Origin: Fragilaria radians
Lineage: Eukaryota > Bacillariophyta > Fragilariophyceae > Fragilariales > Fragilariaceae
Direction of reading: 5' to 3'
Length of the DNA: 13,980 nt
Assembly: GCA_900642245.1 (NCBI GenBank)
Contig: CAAAJI010000192.1
Location: forward strand, 14,495-28,474
Below are positions 1 through 9,918 of the stretch, piece by piece; the stretch's first letter is position 1; each line of letters opens with the position of its first letter. The position numbers and the translations under genes are program-made. The notes beneath the pieces are model-generated. The model saw only the letters and a program-made list of their open reading frames with translations. It did not search any database and was not told where the DNA came from.

Positions 1-70
1 ACTCATATCCTAATCAAGATTCACCAGAAAGTGAGCGCATGCACCTGAAGGAGAGACGCGACACCTTCAT

Positions 71-133
71 AAGGGTGTGATGTGGCGCGAATGAGAGTGA
101 ACTTCACAAGGGTGTGATGTGACGCAAATGAGA
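71..133. repeat. Two-copy tandem repeat, 37-bp period
   Basis: AAGGGTGTGATGTGGCGCGA... begins at 71 and recurs at 108; the first 26 bases of the copies match at 24 positions. ACACCTT at 61-67 can pair with AAGGGTGT at 71-78 (one bulged G) to form a small stem-loop next to the first copy. The rest of 1-407 shows no gene. Confidence 0.7.
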
Positions 134-407
134 TCAATTTTAAAAATAGATCATAATTTCACTTTGTGCAACTCAGCATAGAGCAGACTTTATAGTGGAA
201 TAATATGTAGCATTGAATACTCAGAGCTTACGACTCCAGAAAAATATGGAAAGGATTAATGCAAGTTTCAAATCATTTATGGTCAAACTTGAGTCATGTT
301 AAAAGGTAGCAGCAAAGCGATGCTTAAGATGGCATTTGGAGGCACTGTGTATTTCTGCAACGTTTAACTAAAGACACTAAAGAGGAAGTCACCTCAAGAA
401 CTTACGT

Positions 408-677
408 TTACTGAGGCGGCTTGTTACAGAGATTAACGAAGGCATCTTCTACAAAACATTCAACACCTTTGTCAGAATACAGTTGTTGAAGGAATTTGTA
501 GTGCACATTATTTCTAGTAAGAACGGATCGCAGTTGAGGATAAGATAATTTACTATACAATGATGCATTGCAGGATGTATGATCCATTTTTGTATTGGTT
601 ACCATCCCCAACTCATTGGAATCTTTGATCCGACTCTGCTTGACAGAAGGTGATACTCTTTGGAATCCTTTAATGTT
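408..677 (-). other. Open stretch of 89 codons, doubtful coding
   Basis: Minus-strand frame between stops, with the first ATG at 605 (65 codons to TAA at 410-408). The protein is soluble and ordinary in composition (SYPQLRSVLTRNNVHYKF, ECFVEDAFVNLCNKPPQ). GTAAGT lies seven bases past the stop codon. No family was recognised and no continuation was found on either side. It may be a last exon, a pseudogene piece, or chance. Confidence 0.25.
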
Positions 678-1170
678 TTATTTTCTAGTTTCTGTTAGAA
701 ATCCACCAATAAGTGAACAACCAAGACAAGCTTATTTCTAGTAGACGTGATAATGTGCAACTCACATGCACAAATATGAGATAATTCATGCTCTTTGATG
801 GCTAGGTCTAATGACATCCTGACTGTCATTCCTCTAGCTCAGGTCTCTACGTGGGAGACTGACAAAAAAATTAAATGGTACGGCTACTGATCCTTGATGT
901 TTCCCATGGAAGGGGGTAATTGAGTCCATATTTTAGAGCTTCATCTGCTTAGGAATTGATGCAATTGTATAGCATCAGAAGAACATGAGGGATTGACTTA
1001 TGTTGCAGCATGCTGTTGAACCATATATATGTTAACGCATGTCAAGTTGCCGTAATGCTCAACAATTGACTTTGGAGTAATGTTGCTTAGTCCTAGTAAC
1101 GTTAGTTACATCAGTCCAGTCAAAGCTAGTAGCCTCTTCCTTATTGAGAAAAAGTTGAAGATACATCAAA
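678..1170. other. No recognisable feature
   Basis: AT-rich sequence with only short open stretches on both strands, such as 1080-1184 on the plus strand (MLLSPSNVSYISPVKASS). I see no RNA gene, repeat or domain. Confidence 0.4.
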
Positions 1171-1752
1171 ATGCAGTCAAGTGTTGAGGAGAGTTGCAAT
1201 TCCCCAGCTTTGGGAATCTTTGTCCCTGCTGGGATGGCAAAGTATATTTGATACTACCATTTACAAATGCTGATTTTTTTCCCACTTGTTTGTTTTCCCA
1301 GAACAGCTGTTTGTTCAGGCTGGCCTGATAGGCTTGCTCTTGAAGGCGTTGCTTGGAAATTGTAGGTGCAGATGGCTCTGCTTACCTCAGAAGGTGCGTA
1401 AACTTATTTTAACTTGGAAAATGATTTGCGAAAAATTATGTCACGCTTTAAGCTCTAGACTATACGATAACAATCCTTACTATTCTCGTGAGACGTTGGC
1501 ATTCAGTCACTTTTGTTCTTCCGTGTTTACCTTAGATTATATGATGCAAATTCAATTGTTATCACATGGAAACCACATGAGAATTTGAAAAACGATTCTG
1601 ATATCTAGTATGTGTATATGAATGACAACTATGTCGCTGGGGGCCTCCTCTCTAGTTCCGATAAATGTATAACTGATTATCTTGAATAATTAAACTCACA
1701 ATTTCCACAGCATCGCTGTTTGCAGATTGCATCACATGACGCGGTTGCATTG
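1171..1752 (+). other. Candidate small exons of a plus-strand transcript
   Basis: Splice-like signals sit close together. An ATG frame from 1171 (MQSSVEESCNSPALGIFVPA) reaches a possible donor GTATAT at 1242. A strong polypyrimidine tract and CAG end at 1301. A 92-nt block 1302-1393 is followed by GTGCGT. A 42-nt block 1711-1752 is flanked by TTTCCACAG and GTGAGT. The 92-nt and 42-nt blocks join in one open frame (...CLPQK then HRCLQIASHDAVAL). The 1171 frame does not continue cleanly into the same reading. If real, the transcript converges on the 3' end of SCC2. No family is recognised. Confidence 0.2.
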
Positions 1753-2063
1753 GTGAGTTTTCCTCCTAAGTCTCTATCGAATGTCAGAATTTTCCGAACC
1801 TCTCCTGTTCTTCCTCGCTCATCTTTTTCTTTATTGCTTGTTCCTTATCTATTTATTCAAATCGCTTACTTCTCAATTTGATTAACCTCGTAATTAAATG
1901 ATAATCTGAAGCTTGTTTAAAATCTGATTCACACCAACTGTAAAGGATTTGGTTAGATAAAAATTGAAAATAAAATAATCGTTTCTTAGATTGATTGATT
2001 CTGAATACCATGCTACTTTAAGATAAACTAGCAATTTTGTTTTGCCACACTCCACATCTTGAT
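1753..2063. other. Region downstream of SCC2, no gene seen
   Basis: Pyrimidine-rich on the plus strand to about 1870, then AT-rich. It should hold the SCC2 3' UTR and polyadenylation site (minus strand). No AATAAA was found close to the stop codon at 2064. Confidence 0.4.
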
Positions 2064-5000
2064 TCATTGATTGCTCATATCATCGACATCAATGCTATCA
2101 TCATCTGCTTCTATCATCTTAGATCCTAATGCTTGTTCATGACGCATCAACTTACGAAATTCAGCATATTGCAAGATCAAACAATCATACGCGAATTCAC
2201 CTTCGAGGAGAAAATCACCATTTTCATACCCGGATATTACACTGTCAAAACGAGAAAATCTAATGTTCGATGCAATTTTATCTGTGCTTCCATCGACCAC
2301 ATCTGGCGAGAAGACTATACATCTAGTCTCACTTAAGTTATACACCATTCGAAGGTATGACTTCAAGCGCAAAAGTAAAATGAATGATGATGATGTTTCA
2401 CAAAGCGTTTGAAAGCGACGCAAGTCAAATGATTTTTTCCGCAACAGTTGAGCTTGCTTAGTGACCGAGGGACGTTGTGCTGCAGCCGCAAGCTCTAAGG
2501 GATCCCTTTCTTGATTATCATCATTGACGTCCAATGGAAAACCTTGATTTTGTAAGAAGTTAATTAAGGATTCAAGATGTTGTCCACCATAAAGAGCAGT
2601 CGCTGCTTGAATATGATAGATAATGAATAAAGGATCGTTGGCAGTATTGTAAGGAAGGTATGCGAGAACTTCGGCAGCAAAGGCAAGAAGGGGTATTCCA
2701 AAATGATTAAATTTGCTCTTCGAATCTTTAAAATTTTCTCCAGTTTCAAACAAGCTTAGTAAATTCATGAACAGTCCTTGCCTTTGCTTCCTACTACTCC
2801 GAATACATTCTGTGAAAACACTGCTAAAGATGCATTCGTACTTTTTTCCGGATCCATCCTCCTTTTCAATAGCGGCAGTAACTCCGCTCCCCGGGTATAG
2901 ACTCCGTTGAAACATGAATGCACTCTTGATTCCAGCGCAAACTCGCTGACGCAGCATATCCGGTCTTTTTCCGCCTTCTATAATTAGTAGTTTCAATGCG
3001 AATTCACGGATTCGTTGCGAATCTATATCGCCCTGCAAACCAAACAAGTAAGGAATAGTTTGGAAGGGGTTTAATAGGCCTTGCCTCAGTAAATGAGAAA
3101 TTAAGTCGACCGAGGCATATCTTATGTGCTCATTTTTGCTTTTCGTCATCTCTTGGAGTTGGTGCGCGTAATTTGTTAATACTGCACCGATCAGGGTTGC
3201 ATCACCATCTTGATCTCCTGAAATTTTTTTTGACACAGTTATCTTTCGATTAGATTCCATCTTGGCTTTTGCTTCCCCGCTTTCGATTCTCTTTTCTTCT
3301 GCAACTAGGATTTCGCGCCAACACCTCAGAGCCTGCAGCTGAAGTTCAGTTTCCGATTCTGGATTCATTAAGGCTTCAAGTTTTCCAGCCTGCTGCATCG
3401 CAAGAAGTATTCTTGGGCGAGAAGTAAAAATGCCTTCTAATGCCTTCATTGATGCGCATTTAGTCTCCACATCAAAACTATCCAAATACAGCAAGAAAGT
3501 TCTATAGCAAGCTTCAACCATTGTATCCCAATTTACATTTTCAGTCTCCATCAAGCGATTTTCTTTCAATTCTTCGTTAATCCATGAGATATCATGATTT
3601 TCGACTTTTTGACTTCTACAGATACTTCCTAAAACACTCAAGGCCCTTTGAACATTGGACTTCGTCTTTTTATTTGTGACATTGATTTCATTGGCTAAGT
3701 GCGAGTTTTTGTGCAAATAGCCGTAGAAAGTTATGACTATGCTCAGAGCTTTCTGAAGAAAAATATTTTCATCTTCGAGTGATGGATGACTAGCTAAATC
3801 GCAAAGAGTCTTTATTGCTGAGGCAAGAGCTTCTCTTCCCATTCGGTAAATTATTGTTGATAAATCATGAGAAAGAGAAGAATTGGCTAAAAACAAAACC
3901 TCACCTCTAGTCATAGAACTGCATGTGATAGAAAGAATGGAACAAATCTCACAAATAATATCGCACTCCTGAGAAACAGAAGTCCTGTTATCCGCCTTCA
4001 GATATGGCAAGAAAGTAATGATGTGCCTACAAACTTCAAGAGGAGCAACATGAGCCATCGCACCAATCATGCGAAACGTTGCAATTACCTTCTTTCCAAA
4101 AAGAGTTTTTTCCACTTCACGGTTTTCTTCCAAGAGAAGGAGGTACTCTGCCATAGAATCTACAAGACCTGCGCAATGACAAGAATAATCTAGCTTTTTT
4201 CTTTTTCGATTCGATCGCTTGCAGTCTTTCTCGATGTCACTAAACCCGCTAAGAAGTTCTTGTAGAAGCTGTATAATAATGTCATTGGAACCAGCAAATT
4301 GCACTACGTCAATCATTTGCTCCGCAGCAATGCGGCACCTGATATCTGGAGAACTTTCACAGCTTTTCAAAAGAAATGCTTTCTCCGGCGATACAACGGG
4401 AGAAAACATACATTTTTTCGTGAATCCTTCTGATTTCGAATTGGTCATCATTCCCTCTTGGAAAGCCACATTCTTCACACGAGATTGGATATCAATATTT
4501 CCCAACCAGAGTTCACTAAAAAGCTCATGTATTACATCGCGCACTGAATCATCTTCCTTGGAATCAGCTGCCCGTCGCATCATCAATTCACAGGCTTCTG
4601 CACGTCCATGATAATTGGGATTTGTCATCAAAATGTCTCGAAAAATTTTTACTGTTCTTTTCTTGACACTCACCCCTTCATCCAAAAGACGCTCGAGAAA
4701 CGCAGAGTGAAAAGCATTTGCTAGTTCGGGACATGATACAACAAATGATCCTACAAGACCAACAACAGCCTCTCGAACAGACTTAGCTTCATCGGAAAAC
4801 CGCATGCATACTGCGTTTTTTAATGCAGGGTGCAACATCAATCTTGAGTCTGCACCCACCACATAAGAAAGCGCCTTCACAGCTAACTTACGAACTGATA
4901 CAAACGCGTCATCTGCCATGAATTGGATCAAAAGGCCTATGTGTCTGGGAAATGAGGAAACAAGGTATGATTTTCGTGCGGTCATCGCAATCATGAGGCG

Positions 5001-7333
5001 ATGATAACCATCCCTATTGAACAATGGGATTGCGGCTTGTCTTGTGCTCAGAGGATTTGCAAGCGGCCTGTCCCACAAATCCAGAAACTGTTGAGACAGC
5101 GCTTTCCATTCTCTGGTAACATCCTTTTTGCAGTCGTGATCAAGATCTTGGATCCACTGGGCTAGAAGAAAGTTATGTGAATATTTCCCCCCTGGTGTTA
5201 TATCCATACAATTGGAGATATATGCTAAGATAAGCTGACGGAATATATGAGTTTCAATGATTTCAGGGATAGATTCGCCGCCTTCGAAACGAATGCCACG
5301 GAGTGCAAGGAAGGACTTCGTTGTGTCCAATGCCAAGTCTCTCAAGTTGCAGTCGTCGCAAATCCACTCATCCTTTTCCTCAAGCATGCTACGATTCTGA
5401 CCTACACATTCCCCGTGAAAAAATCCGCGACAAAAATCGCAGCGTACCATTAATGTATCGACAAAAGAGTTGCGTCCACAAAAACAAGAATTTATATTTC
5501 CCGGTATCATTTTTTCTCCCGTGTCCACCTGAGGCTGACGAAAAATATCAAGAGGCTTGTCCCTTTGGGAAGCTAAGATAGCAGCAGCATGTGCACCAAT
5601 TTTTCCAATGATATCGAAGGCTGCTGCAAGATACGTCGTCTCAAGACTTAAACTTGCGTTTCTATTCAGATTTTTATTTGATGAACTAGCTTGAAAAATA
5701 TCTTTCACAAGGCTCCGGGAGATGGTAACAAGTATCAATTCAGCTGCAGGATATTCAGGGAGAAATTGCATTACAAGGAAATCATCCACGAGGTTCATGA
5801 GAATGGGACGAAATGCAGATGCTCCTCCATCTTCGCCCTTTTTCGAACATCGTTGCAACAGTTGCCCAACGAACTGCTCGCAGAAGGCTTGACACTCGCT
5901 TAATCCGGAATCTATCTTTATAGAAGATCCATTGAGAGTTTCAGGCAAAGATTTCTGTTCGGGTAAATCTAGCTTGGCAACCTTTTGCTTGCAAGATGGA
6001 AAACTTACGCAACTCTGAATCAAGGAGACAATTAAGACTGAAATAGGCTGGATAGAATTATCCTCACGCACCACCATAAGCTTGTATTGAGGGGAGAACT
6101 TAGGAGGTAATGGTACAGAAAAAGTTCTATTTGGCCTCTTTGAAGTGGAAAACTTTAATAAACATGGGAATATATCTTCAGAAAGTATCGCTCTACTTTT
6201 TGGATGACATCGACAGATTGCAGTCAAGAGGCTGATGGATGACACCTGCAGCATTTTACACTGCTCAATATATAAATTAGTCTCTATAGAAAACACAGAT
6301 AAAGCTGCAGATGAAAGAGTTATGAGCGGTTGATCATCCATCTGGATCACAAATACTAGGTTTTCCATGGCTTCAAAAACTTGGGTTAGTAAGGGTATGC
6401 TTGTTGTGATGGGCTTGTAAACCTTCTTGAGTTCCTTTGCCATAGCCAAATCCGGGGTAATTGCATTAGAGAGGCGAGCTTTCTTTGTAGGTGGAGTAGT
6501 TACAACTGTCGATGCACTTCTATTGGATGAATCAAGGTGACCAACATTGTTCATGGTTGGTAATAGATTATTCAATAGGTGATGCCTTAGCAACAAAATA
6601 CAAGATTCGATGAAATCTTCACTGATAACTCTTCGATCTATTCCTGGAGTAGCCATAATAGATAAAAGAATGAAAGCAGCTTCCAGTCCATTTCGGAGAG
6701 TTAAGAATCTGAGAACCCCAGGTCCAACTAACTTTACAGATTGAAGATTTGAAGAGCCTTTCATCCACTATGAAGAATCAACAAATTTATTAGCTCAATT
6801 CTAAGAGAAATCGAATTGCTAGGTGAAGAAATGAAAAGTTCCGCCAAATTCTATTTCCAATATTTACGTACCTCGTCTACTCTAGAAGCCGAAGATTGAC
6901 TACACTCTGATTTCTTCGTGTGAGTAAATCTATGGACCTCCTTAATAAGATTGACGTTAGAAGCAGCGCTAACATGCTTTTCGAGCATGGATGTGATCTG
7001 AAGTATGGTATCTGGATCAGCGCTATCCCATCCATTTATCCCATTTTCACCCTTATTTGCAATCTCTGCACGCAACAAGGACAGCTTTGAAAGATCTGAA
7101 GAAGTTAAGGGACCACCTAAAGTCTCTAAATATACCGAGTCATGAGAAGCCACTGTATGCGACAATAAGGTCAAGCCTTCTGTCGCGGCGTCCAGAATTT
7201 CAGAGCGCGCTGCTTGACGATATTCCACAATGGAAATAATGCTCTCTAAAACATCTATTAATCTGCCGCTTGCAGATTCCACCAGATTTTTCTTTACGTT
7301 TTCGGGTTTCAGCTTTATAGAAGATATGCTCAT
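2064..7333 (-). CDS. SCC2: Sister chromatid cohesion protein SCC2/Nipped-B (NIPBL) with PHD finger
   Basis: Cohesin-loading factor: with SCC4/MAU2 the family loads cohesin onto chromatin in the nucleus. Two exons, 7333-6872 and 6767-2064, join in phase 0 to give about 1,721 aa. Visible from N- to C-terminus: a helical N-terminal part; an NLS-like PPTKKARL near residue 246; a Cys4-His-Cys3 PHD finger at about 582-627 (CFC, CDFC, FFHGEC, CDDC); an LLAQWIQDLDHD segment near 690; HEAT-like units at about 774-904 (VSVRKLAVKALSYVV, KSVREAVVGLVGSF, VSVKKRTVKIF); a basic patch SNRKRKKL near 1005; and a Nipped-B C-terminal hook at about 1370-1400 (LLRQGLLNPFQTIPYLFGL). The C-terminus is acidic. PHD-SCC2 fusion is known in plants. 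The start at 7333 is the first in-frame ATG after a stop at 7427-7429. An alternative start at 7436 (ATGGCG), spliced over 7430-7313, would also stay in frame. Identity rests on motif recognition, not on a search. Confidence 0.9.
6768..6871 (-). other. Spliceosomal intron of SCC2 (104 nt, phase 0)
   Basis: On the minus strand the donor reads GAG|GTACGTAA and the acceptor TTCTTCATAG|TGG. Removing these 104 nt joins an exon ending ...RVDE to one starting WMKGSS without a frame change. Read through, the upstream exon would stop after five further codons (RKYWK). The length and the GTACGT donor fit a compact protist intron. Confidence 0.85.
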
Positions 7334-7467
7334 GACAATTGCTTGGATGATGAAGTATAGAATTCTAATTGCCAAGTTATGTGGAAGATGAAACCTCCGA
7401 AAACATATCGAGTCACGGTAATTCAACTACCGCCATAATTACCTCATTAGATTTTCCGTTTCTTTAA

Positions 7468-7497
7468 TTAGGGCTAGAGTTAGGGTTAGGGTTACGG
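7468..7497. repeat. Interstitial telomere-like hexamer tract, five units
   Basis: Five consecutive 6-bp units on the plus strand: units 1, 3 and 4 are TTAGGG, unit 2 is CTAGAG, unit 5 is TTACGG. TTAGGG is the usual telomere unit of many protists. The tract lies 135-164 bp upstream of the SCC2 start codon. Read in the direction of that gene it is an AACCCTAA-type motif like the plant telo-box. It may be a promoter element or the scar of a telomere-repeat insertion. Confidence 0.7.
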
Positions 7498-7582
7498 CTA
7501 TTCCAATATTCTTTACTTTGATAAAGCGCTAATTAGTTGATTAAATACATTTATTATATGCTGGCTTCTGTTGTCAATCCAA

Positions 7583-7608
7583 GTGTACATCTTAATGAAG
7601 ATGTACAC
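7583..7608. repeat. Perfect 11-bp inverted repeat with 4-nt loop
   Basis: GTGTACATCTT at 7583-7593 and its exact reverse complement AAGATGTACAC at 7598-7608 flank the loop AATG. It lies about 250 bp upstream of the SCC2 start, between that promoter region and the decayed DNA to the right. It could be a dimeric binding site, a hairpin, or a relic of a transposon end. No function is shown. Confidence 0.75.
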
Positions 7609-7662
7609 ATGCAGTATTCCCAAGCAAATTGAGTACATTAAAAAACTGGAATTGTTGATTTA

Positions 7663-7931
7663 ATGGATCCTTTCCCTGTAAAGACTCCATCCAAAAAACA
7701 CACTCTATTTGCAATCATTATCATGGATCCAGCTAAAGGCAGATCAGAAACTGTTTACGCCCAAAAAGTCAACAACAGGTAATCAGGATGAATATCAAAA
7801 CATTTGGTCCACAAGCATATCTAGTTCCAAATGTATGTCACCATTGTGGTCAACGTCTCAAGCCATCAATGAGATGCTATTCGAAATCAAATGCAATAAT
7901 TGAATGGGTACAGAAATCCTGCATGCAATGA
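7663..7931 (+). pseudogene. Possible decayed coding fragments, unrecognised
   Basis: Two protein-like stretches in different plus-strand frames. 7663-7779 starts with ATG and has 39 codons (begins MDPFPVKTPSKKHT) before TAA. 7788-7931 starts with ATG and has 47 codons, including a CHHC pair (VPNVCHHCGQRLKPSMRC), before TGA. A third frame is also open over 7709-7903. I do not recognise a family. A zinc-binding fragment is possible but unproven. The region is divergent from SCC2 and next to retroelement debris, so a broken host gene and a transposon piece are both possible. Confidence 0.3.
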
Positions 7932-8146
7932 TTCAGCGAAGTTGTGCCGGTTATTAGAGGAAAGATCCAGAGATTTGAAATAGTCGAAATCATCCATGTA
8001 TAAACATATTATTTAGGCAAAGAGGAATTGTAACACGATTACACCAAAGACAGTAGATACCCTCTTCTTTTTAGTTAAGTTGACATTAAACATTCATTCA
8101 CTAGTATATCCAAAGGGTTAGCCTAGTTTGAGAAATAATATGTATC
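7932..8146. other. Non-coding stretch with no recognisable content
   Basis: AT-rich sequence between the possible coding fragments on the left and the left arm of the inverted repeat on the right. I see no open frame of note, no RNA gene and no further repeat. Confidence 0.5.
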
Positions 8147-8364
8147 CGTTGACATACTCTTTAATTTTGAAGAGACTGGGTCTTTTCCGATCGACCTTTC
8201 ATAATCAATTTCTAGCACAAGTGATAGAGTCCACTGGGTTATCCAATTAGCTTGCAAATTAAAGAAATTGATAAAAATAAAATTTGTGAGCTATTCTCTT
8301 TTGTCGATTCATTATCGCTAATTGTTTTGTCAAAGGTCTTGCTGCCGTTTTGATCATTCTCCAT
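8147..8364 (-). repeat. Left arm of an imperfect long inverted repeat
   Basis: The reverse complement of this stretch aligns with 9919-10143 over about 220 bp. Best blocks: 8364-8324 against 9919-9959 matches at 35 of 41 positions (both begin ATGGAGAATGATCAAA), and 8236-8196 against 10059-10099 matches at 34 of 41. Between the blocks both arms share GAATAGC followed by a T/A-rich part with small gaps. In matching frames both arms read TNF... and ...TLS..(L/I)EID, so the ancestor was probably coding. On the minus strand this arm follows the gag remnant, so it is probably the sequence downstream of gag in the same dead retroelement. Confidence 0.7.
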
Positions 8365-8446
8365 TGGCCAATTCTTGCCGAGGTTTTCTCTGAAACCACG
8401 TTGACATTACATAAACCTTGATTACTGTTGCACCACTGTCATGTTA

Positions 8447-9119
8447 CCCTTCTATCACTAATCCAAATATTTTTCCGAAATTCTGAACTTTCTGAAATCA
8501 TTTATTATTGTCATCTGCAAATGCTTTTTTACCCTAGCACTTGCTGTGTAACAAAGATTGGATGCATAGTCTCAAATCGAAGATTCCTTTCCTCTCCTAT
8601 AGTTCATCAACCTCCATCGGATTCGCTTTATTCCAATTTTCCTCTCTAAAAGAGCACCATTTGAAATGGAATACAACGTCACTGGTCAGACTGTTAGTAC
8701 ACTGAGCATGAACTGATCACCTTTCATTGCTGATTCCATGTCTTTTAACTTAATTCTAAATGTTTCCTTTTATAAATACCTAGGTTTTTGTTTTTGCTTC
8801 ATGAGCTCAATATAAACGCCCTTTCCTTTCTGTTTCCACTAGGGAAGTAGTTGAGATTGGCTCATACTTATTACTCAACCTTTCCAAGCCATGGCTGTCT
8901 CGCCTTCTTTATGATCCTTAATCTTGCCACATTACCGTTACTTGTCTTCATGTTGAAGGATAGTATCAAGTACCTCTATGCAAATCCATTTAAGTCAAAA
9001 ATCTTCATCGTCCTTTTTCCTTGATCTGCTTCCTTGTTGATTTCTTTATCAGTCTTTGAGATTGTGAGCTTACTAAGTGGAATATCCAAAATGCCCAATC
9101 TTCTTGACTTAGCCAAGAC
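8447..9119 (-). pseudogene. Decayed Ty1/copia-type gag (UBN2-like) remnant
   Basis: Read on the minus strand, several frames joined by small shifts give a recognisable copia-type gag. First comes an N-terminal part from 9119 (IPLSKLTISKTDKE, then an in-frame stop after DLNGFA). Then LERLSNKYEPISTTSLVETER at 8887-8825, and IKLKDMESAMKGDQFMLSVL at about 8754-8695. NSLTSD and ENWNKANPMEVDEL follow, ending in a stop at 8599-8597. At 8497-8447 there is a zinc-knuckle-like remnant in which the cysteines are lost (FQKVQNFGKIFG). The match to the gag family of LTR copia elements (common in diatoms as CoDi elements) is from memory of the family pattern. Many stops and at least three frameshifts show it is dead. 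No LTR, integrase or reverse transcriptase was found. Confidence 0.7.
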
Positions 9120-9707
9120 CACTCAATGTGAATCTAAGATCACAAAGCCTGAAGGCTAAGTGTTGAATCTAACACGTAAGCTAAAGAGACTATGTGGTCA
9201 AGGAAACACGTTGCAATCAATTCACAAGAGATCTAAAATAAAAAATAACTCTTTGATCATAATTTACAGTTTGTTTAAACTCTTAGAGCAGCTAAGAGCA
9301 ATAACAACTGAAATACAGGCACCAGTAACAGTATCAACGCAGAAGTGGAAGGCACAAAAATTCTTGGAAACAATTCTGAAAGTCAGGTTGCTGTGAAAAC
9401 CAATTCAAGAAGGAAATTTAGAAAACCGAGTCGGTTCTTTTGGTCACGAAAGTACCAAATCTGGATTTGAAGGCTATTGAAACAAGAAGGCTATTTTTGC
9501 TGAATCGAGGCAGTTCCTTGGAGACTTGCAAGCATTTTGTCCGGTGTTTAAAGAAAGCATTGAAGTCACATATGTTTGTTCTGGAAGCATACTTGGCTAG
9601 TGGAAAGTTTGATAAATGAAAGGTAGACTACTTCCCAATGATAGTGATCAGGATCCAACTCAGTCAGCTTTAGATACTATTGTAAAGATTGACCTGTATA
9701 CATCAGG
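9120..9707. other. Decayed sequence between gag remnant and right arm, unassigned
   Basis: This interval contains a 78-codon open stretch on the plus strand (9160-9396, no ATG at its start) and a 60-codon open stretch on the minus strand (about 9600-9421, LAKYASRTNICDFNAFFKHR). Neither resembles a family I know. The plus-strand frame continues past 9396 with scattered stops as far as about 9700 (for example AESRQFLGDLQAFCPVFKES at about 9500-9560), as expected of an old pseudogene. I cannot decide the coding strand. Confidence 0.35.
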
Positions 9708-9884
9708 ATGAATCAAAAAATCACAAAACAAAGTATTGAGCAATTTCCTGAGCACGGTAAGTTTGTACATGGAAGGGAATATATGCATATAGTGATGAGA
9801 AAGGCAATATATTGTTGTATTCAAGCTAAAGCTGATGCTTGTGCATTGAACGAAGATACAAAAGGGGTGAGTGAATATGTTTAA
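9708..9884 (+). pseudogene. Short open frame in retroelement debris, possible zinc-knuckle remnant
   Basis: An ATG-initiated frame of 58 codons before TAA (MNQKITKQSIEQFPEHGK...). Its middle (FVHGREYMHIVMRKA) can be placed against the zinc-knuckle remnant of the minus-strand gag, because the DNA shares a GGAA..AATAT..TAGTGAT..AAGG pattern with 8480-8440 reversed. It immediately precedes the right arm, so it is probably the matching piece of a second, inverted copy. The zinc ligands are lost and the alignment is weak. Confidence 0.3.
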
Positions 9885-9918
9885 TGAATATGATGTGAAA
9901 ATGGTACATGATTGAGCG

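Noticed and set aside
71..133. Possible start of a CRISPR or satellite array
   Set aside because: Only two imperfect copies, with no unique spacers and no further units.
1286..1588. 100-codon plus-strand frame
   Set aside because: It begins at a TTG within a polypyrimidine tract, not at an ATG, and shows no domain; a splice acceptor at 1301 explains its left part better than a continuous gene.
4219..4611. 130-codon open frame on the plus strand
   Set aside because: It lies antisense inside the well-supported SCC2 coding exon and has no domain; the same holds for the plus-strand frames at 2133, 2713, 5247, 5303 and 5691.
9091..9159. Plus-strand peptide starting MPNLLDLAKTTQ in frame with the 9160-9396 stretch
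   Set aside because: Most of it overlaps the gag remnant on the opposite strand, which has better family support.
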